From the NCBI RefSeq assembly GCF_037975245.1, contig NC_092576.1, positions 12,577,111-12,641,110 on the forward strand: 64,000 nt of DNA. Reading direction: 5' to 3'. The translations under genes were made by a program, and so were the position numbers. Source of the DNA: Apostichopus japonicus. Lineage: Eukaryota; Echinodermata; Holothuroidea; Aspidochirotida; Stichopodidae. Below the pieces are notes generated by a model, which was not told the DNA's origin, made no database searches, and was given only the letters and a program-made list of their open reading frames with translations. Of this stretch, positions 1 to 11,548 are shown piece after piece (the stretch's first letter is position 1; every line of letters begins with the position of its first letter).

Positions 1-1909
1 AGGGATTTCGCCAGTCTTTTTTTCTGTTAATCTACTGCAAAAAAAGAACCAAAAACAACAACCTAGAGCTCTTCATTCTGTATCCATTACTTACAATGGG
101 CATCACCCCTTCAATTATTATTATTTTTTTTTGGAGAACTTCCTACAGTGTCCCTATAAAAGGTCAAATTTACATCATCAAATACAGACAAATCATGTTA
201 TTTGTTACTTTGTCTGCAGAGCTTTTTAAACAGAATAACAAAGTCTGGTAATTACCCTCCTGCTTGCCCAAAGTTGTATCTACTTTCATTGCCATTTAAT
301 TCACCTGGGAATACAATAGAGGGGCAAATTGAACCTAAACTACCTCCACTAACTATGCTTTTAATGATTTATTGCCAAGGAATTTAAACAGTTCTCCCCA
401 CAACACTGTAAACTTTTAACCCTTTAAAGTAACTTTCTATAGAGTTAAATAGTGGCATGCAATACAGACATAGCATAGAGGCAGTTCAGCTATTGGGCAA
501 ATAAACTTTACTTTAACTGAGGGTCACTTCAATGTAGGCAGCTATTTTCTTGGAAATCATGCACAGAATGATTCACCAGAAACTGAGCACATGGAATAGA
601 CCCAATGCAAATATTTCAAATTGACAGTAGCCAAGACAAAAAGCAACAAAAAGAGATAAGGCAGCCACAATTTTTTTTAGAAGCCGAGAGGCTAGATATG
701 AAATATTTTTCATTATCGTGTTGGTTGGTATCACCAAGGGCGTATGAACCAGTGAAAAATGTGGAGGGGCGGAAGTATCATTCCGCCCCCCCCCCCCCCG
801 CTTCGCAAGTCAGAAAACCCCTTTTTCATTTCGAAATGAGAAAAAAAAATCTCATTTGAAGCACCAAATTGCATCTAAGGCCAGGTGACAATACAAAATT
901 AAGTTTACAAAATGGAGTGGTTGTTGAAGTATGCCATATTGCACCCTCCCCCAGGCTGGCCATCAGTCTTCAGCCCCCCCACTCAAAAGTATCTCCTACG
1001 CTACTGGGTATCACTATACTCCACAGGAGTAATCATAAAGATGATCTATTGTTCTCCAAAATGCTTAATTTGTCACATAAACTTTGAAGCCTAAGCACTA
1101 AACATGAAATCCAAAAAGATTTAACCACCAACCCATTCCTGATATTTAAAAACAACCATACTTATATTATTATTAATAAGGTTTTAACATTGGGTCTTTA
1201 CCTTCTTAACTAGGCCTTGGGGCCTAGCTATCCAAGGCCTAGCTATAAAAAAATAAAACAGTACATTATTTCTTAAAAGTTATGGATGACCATGATTTTT
1301 CAATACTGTAACATACCAAATGATTGAAAACTAGGCCTAGGCCCCTACTAGTACTAGTGTACTACTACTACTAGTAGTAACTAGGCTAGTACTAGTATAG
1401 TAATATATATTTCAGAATATGATATTTAAAATTAGGAGGAAGCCTTCCATAGTCATCTAGTAATATTTACAGGATTAACCTTCTGCAGATAACAGTTTTC
1501 TTCTAATACAGTCAGCAAACAAATGTTTCGGCATAACCTAGCTATTACACAAACAACGGTCATTAGTTTACCTTCATGTGTGATCGTTATTCCTCAGCCT
1601 AACACAATTAACACCTACAAATGTAGGCTATGTGTAATTCATACCCCGCGAAAGGCTTCTCATTAAGCGATACATTCTAGCCTAACGCTAGATTACGTGT
1701 AAGTTTATTTAAAAAATAGTCACTTCAAATACTTCCGAAATCAATTATGTACAACTGTCAACCCTTAGTAAGAAAAAACAGGTACATACCTCTTAAGCAA
1801 ATTTGTATCTGCAGACTGCAAGTACTTTCAAAAGAATAGATCAGGATATCCAACATCGAAAGAGTTGTAACGGATTACGAAAGCAACCGCTTTTCAAACC
1901 AGCTGCTAT
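1..1909. other. gene-free stretch, nothing recognised
   Basis: No ORF here resembles a known protein. There is a 14-C run at 786-799, a CTAG/CTAC-rich palindromic patch at about 1,345-1,400, and repeated GGCCTAG words around 1,210-1,250. On the minus strand a good splice-donor-like word (AG/GTATGT) lies near 1,790, which could end a 5' non-coding exon of a leftward gene outside the window. That is only a suggestion, as no coding exon supports it. Confidence 0.4.
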
Positions 1910-1917
1910 ATCTGAGG

Positions 1918-2361
1918 CAGCGTTACCAGCGGCAGTTGACGAAAAAACGCTAGATTTGCGAAAATAAAACCATAGAAAACGCTAAATGGTAGTTTCCCTA
2001 ACATTCGTGTTGTTTGGAGTCAATTAGCACAGATTCGTAGGATGAATGGTCACCGATCACAAAATAGATTTTGAATAGTTGATTTGAGTGATAGTCTGAC
2101 CCAGAAAATTTGAAAAAAATATGGAAATTTTCGGTAGGAAATTCCGAAGATTGGGCAAAAATACTCAAAATAAATTTGGATGGGTCTCCAAGTAAGAATT
2201 TTGTCTAAAAAATCTGAAAAGTGGTAAATTTTTGGTAAATTTAACTAGTTTTAGGCAAAAAACGGTAGAATTAACCAAAATTAGAAAACACGTGCGCTAG
2301 AACCCCACAAATGACTAAAAACGCTAGATCTAGTGTAAAAACGCTAGCTCTGGTAACACTG
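1918..2361. mobile_element. non-autonomous hAT-type MITE with intact 8-bp target duplication
   Basis: The 444-bp element starts CAGCGTTACCAG and ends CTGGTAACACTG, so its termini are inverted repeats of the hAT type (CAGTGTTRCCAG). It is flanked on both sides by the perfect octamer ATCTGAGG (1,910-1,917 and 2,362-2,369), the 8-bp duplication expected of hAT transposases. The interior has no ORF and carries repeated ACGCTAGA/TCTAGCGT-like words just inside both ends, possible transposase-binding sites. It needs a transposase from elsewhere. Family assignment below hAT is not possible by eye. Confidence 0.8.
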
Positions 2362-2369
2362 ATCTGAGG

Positions 2370-3247
2370 ACACTGAGCATTGCGGTTTAGCGATTGGATG
2401 CCAGTTATACTAGGCTCGTTCGATCAGTGAAAAATGTTTTCTGAACTGTTTTCTCTCAACTACGCTAAATTTTTGATTAATAAATACTTCTTGGGATAGT
2501 TGAAATTTATTCAAGTATTTGGATATCGCTTATAACGTTATTGCTCAAAATTTATTTCAGAATTCGAATTTGTTGAAAATATTATTCTGTAAGTGTTCCT
2601 GTGGTTAAGGGTATTACCCGCCCATTTTGCCCGAACGCTTGCCAACATTTCTTAATGTGGTATCCTTCAGACTCGTTCGATCAGTATTTTTTTTCCCCTT
2701 CAAATATTATGTAGTGTATGATAATATATATTACATTGGATGGTAAGCAAAATTTAACTACTTTGAGTTAGCTCAATCTTTAATTACCTTATAGTTATTG
2801 GCGAATATAGGTTTTAGGAAAATATTATTCTGTTCATTGTGCCAGTGTGGTAAGGTAACTTCCCGCCAACTCTGCATAAAGCTATCCAATATTTCCTCCG
2901 GCGGTACTGCTGTCGGCATTCCGCTGGACTTACAAGCCAGCTGTAATATCTATCGGTCCGTTAGCGGACCACCAGCCGTTGCCTAATAACGTATTAGCCC
3001 ATGCAGCCGCACCTAAACCTGGCCTATACTAATGTACACAAAATCCAAGTATTCTTAATTTTTCTCTCCACAGGAACAAATATATACAAAAAGCACAGGT
3101 AAAATAGTTTAATAGAAACTCATCTTTAACTAAACATTCACATATAGAGACCTAAGATTTTGGACAGACCCGCTGGTCAATGTGTATGTGAGACATGTGT
3201 AAATTGCTGAGTGACTTTCATAACATAATATTTGTGGGAAATTTTCT
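2370..3247. other. gene-free stretch with one stray copy of a palindromic core
   Basis: No coding sequence was recognised. At about 2,949-2,977 lies a diverged copy of the palindromic core (TCGGTCCGTTAGCGGACC) that forms the tandem repeat starting at 3,248. Otherwise the stretch is plain AT-rich sequence. Confidence 0.4.
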
Positions 3248-3577
3248 ACGGCGTTACGCTGTCGGTCTGCTGTCGGAATTCTGCTAGGTTTTTCCAAGCA
3301 ACAATGTCTATCGGTCCGTTGGCGGACCTCCAGCGTGTAACCACCGGTTTTTTTTTACGGCGTCGATACGCTGTTGGTCCGCTGTCGGCAAAACGCTGGG
3401 TTTTTCCAAGTAGCAATGTCTATCGGTCCGTTGGCGGACCTCCAGCGTGTAACCGCCGGCTTTTTTACGACGTCGATACGCTGTTGGTCCGCTGTCGGCA
3501 ATACGCTGGGTTTTTCCAAGCAGCAATGTCTATCGGTCCGTTGGCGGACCTCCAGCGTTTTTACGCCAGCGGACCGC
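3248..3577. repeat. 110-bp tandem repeat, three units, with palindromic core
   Basis: Units start near 3,248, 3,357 and 3,467 at the word ACGGCGT/ACGACGT, a period of 109-110 bp. Each unit carries TATCGGTCCGTTGGCGGACC, in which GGTCCG and CGGACC pair across a TTGG loop, plus a second GTTGGTCCGCTGTCGGCA word. The repeat is GC-richer than its surroundings. The open frames through it on both strands are by-products of the repeat: the period is not a multiple of three, and the same peptide recurs in different frames. Confidence 0.85.
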
Positions 3578-3632
3578 CAGTGTGATGCGTACTGGGTCCG
3601 ACGTCAAAATGTTTACTGGGTATAGGCATGCA

Positions 3633-3942
3633 CAATGGCGTAGCTAGGGGATTCCCGAATTTACGTTTTTTTAATTTAGACGGATACAACATTATACATA
3701 AAATGGAAATTAACCATTTCGCCTCGAGACATGTTTTATAAATTAAGGATCCTTAGATGCAATCTGGTGCTATATTTTGCAACTTGAAGTAAATTTTTTG
3801 CTTTGAGAATTTAAGAATTAGAGTACTTTATAATTTTTTGTTTGAGTATTTTTTGACACTCCAAATCTCATCTGGGGGCACCTGGTGGCGGGAGGGCAAG
3901 TGCCTCCGCCCCCCCCCCCAGGCCACCCTGACAACGCCACTG
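3633..3942. mobile_element. MITE-like element with GGCGTAGC/GCCACTG ends
   Basis: The left end reads CAATGGCGTAGCTAGGG and the right end CCCTGACAACGCCACTG, which are imperfect inverted repeats of the CAGTGGCGTAGC type common to hAT-like MITEs. The word TGCAC sits next to both ends, but no clear 8-bp duplication remains. Near the right end is an 11-C run with the GCCTCCGCC context seen around other C/G tracts in the window. No ORF is present. Confidence 0.45.
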
Positions 3943-3945
3943 CAC

Positions 3946-4619
3946 GTTCGCAATAGTGTTGATAGACTGGTGCTATAGCCTATCTCTTCCACGTCGCGTG
4001 CTCTTCGGATAAAGGGGTTTACACAAGAAAGACAATGTTACAGCCCGTTCATGTCACATTAAATTGTTTTACCATCTTACCAAAATGGGAGAATTATTAC
4101 GGGCATCTCAATAGCCAATCGCCAGCTGTAACTGTTGTAAGTGAAGCCTAACCACGCCTACATCTTCCTTATACACTGCTTGATTCGATAGAAAATGTCC
4201 AATGTAGGCAGATCAATTCTGTGTCACGTAAGTTTCAGTAGCCAATAACATAGGCCAACACTGACTATATGACGTATGTCTGGTACGTAAGGCAATCACG
4301 TGAGACTCGATGGCCAATCACATCATGTAGCGATCATTTGCGGCAAGGCTAGGTATACCCATGGAACTATTATAGCTCCATGGTATACCCAGGAAAACTG
4401 GATGTCAAGGTCATGACATGACCACCCGCTCTGCGCACCGGTCTATTGTAATTTCCGTTTGTTGACGTTCATCGGTACAGTATACAGCGACCTCAACTTT
4501 AACCACCGTATACTACCACCTCTTGGCCTGGCTGAAGGTAGCAGCCATTAACAGAAGACAATGATGTTATAAGGACAGTCTGTCAAAACTGTGGGTGGAC
4601 GGAATGACACTTCGAGCGG
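3946..4619. other. gene-free stretch
   Basis: No coding exon, RNA gene or clear repeat was recognised. A short inverted word pair (CCATGGAACTATTATAGCTCCATGG at about 4,359-4,383) could form a hairpin. Confidence 0.35.
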
Positions 4620-6765
4620 CTGTTTTTTTGTCACCATTAATTATATGCTAAGTATATATGCTGTCTCTATATGTATCATGTGGCCCAAAAGTGCAATGTA
4701 ACGGAAACAGTCATGCTGTCATGATGTTTTAGTTACGAATAAAAATTACGAAACAAAGTAATGTATCTGTTATGTGTCTGTTGTGTTGTCTATATATGTG
4801 AGATATGACCCAAAATACACTGTAACAGATACAATAATATTGTATGTATTAGTTACGAATAACAGTTACTAAAGCAAAGAACGTATATGTTCAGTAACTG
4901 TTTTGCTGTCTTTATGTGTAACAAATGTACTGAACTGCAACGTAACTGATAAACTTATTTTATGTATTAGTTGCGCTTTGAAGTTACAAAACAAAATAAA
5001 TTATATGTTAAGTATCTGTTATGCTGTCGCTATATGTAACAAATGGCCCAAAAGTGCAATGTAACGGATACAGTCATGTCGTATGTTTTAGTTATGCATA
5101 AAAATTAGGAAACAAAGTAATGTATCTGTTATGTGTGTGTTGTGTTGTCTATATATGTGAGATATGACCCAAAATACACTGTAACAGATACAATAATATT
5201 GTGTGTATTAGTTACGAATAACAGTTACTAAAGCAAAGAACGTATATGTTCAGTAACTGTTTCGCTGTCTTTATGTGTAACAAATGTACTGAACTGCAAC
5301 GTAACTGATAAACTTATTTTATGTATTAGTTGCGCTTTGAAGTTACAAAACAAAATAAATTATATGGTATCTGTTATGCTGTCTCTATATGTAACATATG
5401 GCCCAAAAGTGCAATGTAACGGATACAGTCATGTCGTATGTTTTAGTTATGCATAAAAATTAGGAAACAAAGTAATGTATCTGTTATGTGTGTGTGTTGT
5501 GTTGTCTATATATGTGAGATATGACCCAAAATACACTGTTAAGGCCGGGTCACATCTGCGCGATTCAACACGCGATTCAACTCGCAACTAAAATCACGCG
5601 CATCAGAAAAGTTGCTTCTGAGAAGTTGCGCTGATTAGGACATTGCTCTATTGCAAATCAACCCAAATCGACGGCGCAACGTTTTATTGCGCAACAAGTT
5701 GATACCCGTGTCTAACTACGCGATTCAACCTTCAATTGTATTGCGAGTTGAATCGCGTGTTGAATCGCGCAGATGTGACCCGGGCTTAACAGATACAATA
5801 ATATTGTGTGTGTTAGTTACGAATAACAGTTACTAAAGCAAAGAACGTATATTTTTAGTTACTGTTTCGCTGTCTTTATGTGTAACAAATGTACTGAACT
5901 GCAGTGTAACTGATATACTTATTTTATGTATTAGTTGCGCTTTGAAGTTACAAAACAAAATAAATTACATGTTAAGTATATGTTATGCTGTCTCTTTATG
6001 TAACATGTGGCCCAAAAGTGCACTGTAACGGATACAGTCATGTCGTATGTTTTAGTTACGAATAAAAATTACGAAACGAAGTAATGTATCTGTTATGTGT
6101 CTGTTGAGTTGTCTATATATGTGAGATATGACCCAAAATACACTGTAACAGATACAATAATATTGTGTGTATTAGTTACAAATAACAGTTACTAAAGCAA
6201 AGAACGTATATGTTCAGTAACTGTTTCGCTGTCTTTATGTGTAACAAATGTACTGAACTGCAACGTAACTGATATACTTATTTTATGTATTAGTTGAGCT
6301 TTGAAGTTACAAAACAAAATAAAATATATGTTAAGTATCTGTTATGCTGTCTCTATATGTAACAAATGGCCCAAAGTGCAATGTAACGGATACAGTCATG
6401 TCGTATGTTTTAGTTACGAATAACAATTACGAAACGAAGTAATGTATCTGTTATGTGTCTGTTGTGTTGTCTATATATGTGAGATATGACCCAAAATACA
6501 CTGTAACAGATACAATAATATTGTGTGTATTAGTTACGAATAACAGTTACTAAAGCAAAGAACGTATATGTTCAGTAACTGTTTCGCTGTCTTTATATGT
6601 AACAAATGTACTGAACTGTAACGTAACTGATATACTTATTTTATGTATTAGTTGCGCTTTGAAGTTACAAAACAAAATAAATTATATGTTAAGTATCTGT
6701 TATGCTGGCTCTTTATGTAACATATGGCCCAAAGTGCAATGTAACGGATACATACAAGTTATGTA
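4620..6765. repeat. satellite array: ~360-bp higher-order unit made of three ~120-bp monomers
   Basis: The anchor TGGCCCAAAAGTGCA recurs at about 4,681, 5,044, 5,399, 6,008, 6,367 and 6,725. The spacing is 355-363 bp, except for one 609-bp gap explained by a 243-bp insertion. Within each unit three related monomers follow each other, starting near GGCCCAAAAGTGCA, ACCCAAAATACACT and TACTGAACTGCAAC. Each then runs through a GTAACNGATA word, a TTAGTTACGAATAA or TTAGTTGCGCTTTG word and a CTGT...TATATGT word. Neighbouring units are far more alike than the three monomers within a unit, the pattern of a higher-order repeat spread by unequal exchange. No coding capacity. Confidence 0.85.
5543..5785. 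mobile_element. short MITE with ~46-bp near-perfect inverted repeats, inserted in the satellite
   Basis: The 243-bp insert starts GGCCGGGTCACATCTGCGCG and ends with its inverse, the last bases being CCCGGGC. About 45 of 46 terminal bases pair, so the two arms have hardly diverged. TTAA flanks both sides (5,539-5,542 and 5,786-5,789). The same spot in other satellite units reads CTGTAACAG, so this is a clean filled-versus-empty site comparison. The TTAA fits a piggyBac-like duplication, while the terminal GGCCGGGTCACA resembles Harbinger/ISL2EU-type ends with a TAA target. I cannot choose between them. Confidence 0.8.
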
Positions 6766-7559
6766 TCGTGTTTGTAGGGTATAAACTAGTACTTGATCCA
6801 AGTTAAAACTTAGCTAGGCAATGACTTAATAGGGCGGTGACATTATGTGATTTTCTTCTAAGTAGAACCATTATAGTGGGTTCAATTTAGCAAAAATGTG
6901 CATATGAACAGTTCCCATATTCAAAGTGCGTGTCATAACCAACAAGCTTCACTAAAACAAGTCAATGCAATTCTAAAATGCAATACAGAGGCTTTACGTC
7001 ATCAGTGTATGAATTTAGTAACTGACGTATCCATGCTATTGTATATGCAGTATGACCGCTGCATCGGTTGGATAGTTATGAATAGATTTGTTATGTTACT
7101 ACGGTTACTGAAGATATGACTCATGATTGGAAACAAAAGTTACATATAAAAGTTAACTGTATGTACGTGTGAACCAAATATTCAAATCAGAAAGTATGGC
7201 ACACCGGTTTACGACCGTTTTTAACGCGTCTATCACGGTAATACATGAAGTAATGGATGTGTTCCTCGAAATATCTTTGTTTATCGGAGTTATGTCTGCT
7301 TAATTTGTATATATATTTACTGACTTCGTAATTGAATTTCGATACCGTCTCAGCTACCTTAGATTTAGAGAGGCTTGATATATTGACATGACATTGTATG
7401 TTCATTAAAACTTCCTCAATCGAACAGTTGGACACCACCGCCCATTCCAGGACGATTCGATAATGGAACCAATCATCAAGGACTGAATATAACAATAAAG
7501 GATTTCCATATTATTGAAACTACATATCATTGATTCAATGTTGTTTACACCAGAACAAA
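6766..7559. other. gene-free stretch with one unassigned minus-strand ORF
   Basis: The minus strand is open for 102 codons from 7,495 to 7,187. The peptide has a reasonable composition and a lysine/tyrosine-rich middle (VSKFNYEVSKYIYKLSRHN), but I recognise no domain, and no splice context or neighbouring exon supports it. It could be a relic of a mobile-element protein or chance. No other signal was seen. Confidence 0.2.
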
Positions 7560-8560
7560 GGACATCCTATTAAACCCTCTTAGGTAAGTAAATAAGTTGA
7601 ATAGATCGTATTAATAAATGAAGGAAATAAGAAAGGTGGGTATAGTGTAGGACCGGATGACACAGAGGAAATCCACTACTCTCCGCTACCACCTACCGTC
7701 CTTCCCGTCCCCTCTTCACACGTTAGACCTCATTAGGTGTAAATGTGTAAACATTTTGTTACATCTCTGAAGATGTGTGTGTGAGTTCCCTATGCTTTAA
7801 TTAGATGATTTTGAACTCACCTAGGTGGTATGCCTTATATTTGTTTATGTTAACTACATACACTAATTTCATCATTCGAAAAGATGCTGTCTTGGAACTG
7901 CATATAGGTCACGTACATTTTGTTTGGTGAGACACCTATCAACAACTAGACAAACCTGTACTTGTACAACTACCTTGAAAGTATGTAAAGTTAATAGATT
8001 GTACTAATCAATGAAGGAATAACCGAAGGTGGGAATAGTACAAGACATGATGACATAAAGAGAATGAAGCTCCTCATCCCCCTCGCTCGAACAAAAGCAA
8101 ACCCTGCTATACTAATCTTAATATATGTATGTGTCCCCCTTTTTTCCATTTTAGGAGAATATTTCTGTGTATGATTTCCTCTTTTCTTGAGTTATCCGTA
8201 TCAGTTGAGTTTGAACTTACCAGTGTGATGTACTGTTATAAATATTAATTGCATACACTTAAATTCATTATTTGAAGCTATTTATATAGTTAGTTCACAT
8301 TCAGGAATATTGATAGGTACAATTTGGGAGGCTGTGTCTAGGAACTTAGGGACAATAACTTGTCTCATGTCCCGGCAAGACTTAACATACCCGCCCCTCC
8401 GTACATTATATAGGTCACGTGTCACACGTCGGATGAGACAGATATCTACAACTAGAAAACCTTTACTTGCATAGCTACCTATAAAGTGTATTACGTCAAT
8501 ACATTGCACTAATCAATGAAGGAATTACGGAAGGTGGGGATGGTTTGAACTTATCTCTGT
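7560..8560. repeat. dispersed repeat family, three diverged copies
   Basis: The word ACTAATCAATGAAGGA, or close variants, recurs near 7,609, 8,002 and 8,507. It is preceded by a segment containing GGTCACGT...TTTGTTTGGTGAGACACCTATCAACAACTAGACA and followed by an AAGGTGGG word. Related copies recur near 10,240, 10,456, 10,541 and 10,805. Spacing is irregular (about 390, 505, 2,030 and 260 bp), so this is an old, broken tandem or multi-copy element and not a clean satellite. A 121-codon plus ORF (8,545-8,910) begins in one copy with a hydrophobic start but is not recognised. Confidence 0.55.
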
Positions 8561-10150
8561 GTTTGGTTTTTTGTTTGTTCCTCACCACTTCCCCAGTGAT
8601 ATTGCTGAGTGAAGTATTATCGGGAATAACATCCCCTGACAAGAATGTTGAAGTGGAACATTCCCAACTTTTCACCTTTTGCACCTCCAATGACCCACGA
8701 AATCAAATGAACCAATTTAGTCGGTATACTAAATATAGAAACATTACCATCTGGAACATAAGACTTCTCGTCTCACATATAACCTGGCTTCAAAGAGAAT
8801 CTCTCCTGAAACCTGAAGGATTCTTAAACTCAAAATGGAGCAGTTCAGATACTAAGTATGATATCCCCCAGTTCCTTTTCGTCGGAAATGTTGTCAGCCT
8901 TCCAGAGTAATTCTTGACTTTTGCTAATTCAAAATAACTTCTGACATCCAGTATAATAACAATTGAGTTCTTACTGTCTGTTAAGGTAATTCTCGTTGCA
9001 TCCGTAATTATTTTGTGAGAAAGCGTATTTTAAAGTTATGTGTCACAAACTTACATAATTATTTTAAAATCGCCTAAGGTGTCTCAGCCAATTTTAAACC
9101 TTAGCATATTGATGACAGAGTTTGATCAAAATGGTTTGTGTAAGAGTGCATACCCAGAAAAGTCATCAGAAAAGTGAGAAAATAACAATCAATGAATGTA
9201 TCCAGCGATCGGCAAACAGAGATACCCTTTCTATAGAGCTTGAATTAGGACTACGCCAGACCTTTCCCACCAGATCCTTCACCCACATTAACCTTGATTA
9301 GAATGTATGATAGCTAGCTACGGTTATAGACGGTTGCAAGATTCGGAAGTCTTGCAAAATCCCGCTACCAACCGACAACAAATAATGGTGGCTAACTTTT
9401 GAGTCGAGCACAATAACTTGCGGATTTGTCGAAAAAATTGCCTGTAAAGACAATTTTATCAATACTACCTAATTATAGGATGAAAAGATTCCAAATCACG
9501 AATGATTAATCAAACTTAAACACTATATACATGTAAATATTTTTTTTTTATAATGTAAGTAGTTAAAGCAAGCGTTTGTCCGTATGTTAAAAAGTCCGCA
9601 CTGTTCAATTTGTCTGCCCTAGATAAGGACAGTCTAATTAAGTGAATGTGGTATCCGACGCCGCTTCTCCACTTAAACCGCAAAATTATTCTACATACAT
9701 TAACGATATCTATTTTTGTCTGGCCACGTGAAGAATCTCTCATTCATTCTTTGAACATCATAGTTTATTTCATGAGAACATTACATTTTCTGTAGAAGAT
9801 TATAAATACTAAATATCATTTTAGATGCTCTGGTAAGTTGGATAGAACTTTCTTCAACACTTCGGTCTATTGTAAGCCTACTGGTATTCATGTATTTTTA
9901 CTTTAATACCATTCACACATAGTTGCAATATTTATATTGTTTACAGCCAATGCCTTGGACTCAAATGCATTTGCTCCGATCCACGTGATTATGAACACGC
10001 GGTATCAATTTTAACTGGTTATTTCTTGAACGCAGCATAACCCCTTCACTTATTTATTCACAATGCCTTGATAATATTCACATCGCCGTTAAATATGCTC
10101 CATGCCGTTAATATTCACAATGCTGTTACATCAGACATAGGTAATTCTAC
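8561..10150. other. gene-free stretch
   Basis: This contains the rest of the unrecognised 121-codon ORF (to 8,910), whose first residues look like a signal peptide by composition. No cysteine pattern, splice sites or neighbouring exons make it credible. No other feature was found. Confidence 0.25.
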
Positions 10151-10850
10151 TGATTATGTCTAGGAACGTGGGGACAATAACGTGTCCCAGGTCTATACGA
10201 GAGCTAACGTAACTCCCACGCCCTCCCCTAATCGTGCAGTATATAGTCCATGTGCATTTTGTTTGGTAAGACACCTATCAACAACTAGACAGACCTGTAC
10301 GGTACAAGTGCTAATTTCATCATTTGTTGTTCTACACATATCCCGTTTACATTCCTATTGCGTAAAAGATCGTTTCTAAGAAATTAAGGAAAATAATGTA
10401 TCACATATCTCCCTCCCCTAACCCCTACCCCCTCCCATCCTCCGCACACTGTATATAGGTCACGTGTATTTTCTTTGGTGAAACAACTATACAAAACTGT
10501 ACTGGTACAATTACCTGTAAAGTATATAAAGTTAATATATTTTACTAATCAATTAGGGAGGTGGGGATCACATACAGAGAATGAAGCTCCCCACCCCTCG
10601 CACCCCCTCCCTAAAGCAAACCTAAACTCTGCTTAAAATATATATTTGCCCCTTTGTTCCATTTTGGGAGGGTTCTTTCTGAGTGTGATTTCCTATTTAC
10701 TTTAATTATGCGTATCAGTTGAGTTTGAACTTACCAGTGTGATGTAATGTTGTTAATGTTAACAACATACAGTTAAAACAAAAAATATATATTTCATATA
10801 TTGCACTAATTAATGAAGGACAAAAGGATGATGGGAATAGCTAGATATAC
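10151..10850. repeat. further copies of the 7.6-kb dispersed repeat family
   Basis: This segment repeats words seen at 7,560-8,560: the TTTGTTTGGTAAGACACCTATCAACAACTAGACAGACC context (about 10,258), TATATAGGTCACGTG (about 10,451), AAAGTTAATATATTTTACTAATCAA (about 10,528) and GCACTAATTAATGAAGGA (about 10,803). The copies are shuffled and diverged. No ORF of interest. Confidence 0.5.
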
Positions 10851-11447
10851 AACTTTTAATTTAGTCCCCTCCGATTAAGAAAAATAAATACAAAATATTG
10901 TGGAATATGCCTTAAACAAAAAAAATCTACTTTTCATGGAACATATTTTATTAGGCCTACAGCAAAACCATTATAAAATTGCTTAAACTCCGTATCTGTT
11001 GCCATGATAATTATTCCGTCTGACGTCATTGTGTCTAATATTACAATTAGTGTCTCTCAATGGCAACAAACTCGCATGAGTGGTTTCAATTGTTCAAGTT
11101 CAAAGTATATTCTGCATAACGGAACTGACCCGACTACTATTTAGTTTGTGAAAATACCGTTGTCTTCGTACGCCCGATGATTTACACTGCAATATGCTGG
11201 ATTCAACGTTTCTTAATGCAAATAAAGTTATTGTACTAGGTTAGGTTTCTGGAAGCTTTAGATCCAGACCTACAATGATAGGTCTTCTCAATTACTACAC
11301 ATGTTCCCTACACTAAACTACCTTAATCCACACTGATCACCATTGCTTGCAATCTAAAGTGCACACTTCCATGGATGATTTTGGCAATGATGTGCTATCA
11401 CTCTGGTCATAGACTAGTCATTAATCGATTTTTACCAAGTATATTGT

Positions 11448-11448
<1 letters not shown>
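10851..11448. other. gene-free stretch
   Basis: Nothing recognised. Confidence 0.35.
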
Positions 11449-11535
<87 letters not shown>

Positions 11536-11548
11536 ATATATATATATT
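11449..11548. repeat. (TA)n microsatellite
   Basis: About 100 bp of nearly pure TA dinucleotide with one TATTAT interruption. The IYIYIY reading frames on both strands are artefacts of the repeat. It ends exactly where the DIRS-like relic begins. Confidence 0.95.

Noticed and set aside
3232-3625. Repetitive ORFs with SIGPLADLQR and similar motifs
   Set aside because: They arise from the 110-bp tandem repeat; the same peptide appears in several frames and the period is not a multiple of three.
3248-6765. CRISPR array
   Set aside because: Repeats are contiguous satellites or tandem units without spacers, in a eukaryotic context.
8545-8910. Secreted protein gene (hydrophobic N-terminus, 121 codons)
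   Set aside because: It starts within a repeat family, has no recognisable domain and no exon context; the leader-like start can be chance in T-rich sequence.
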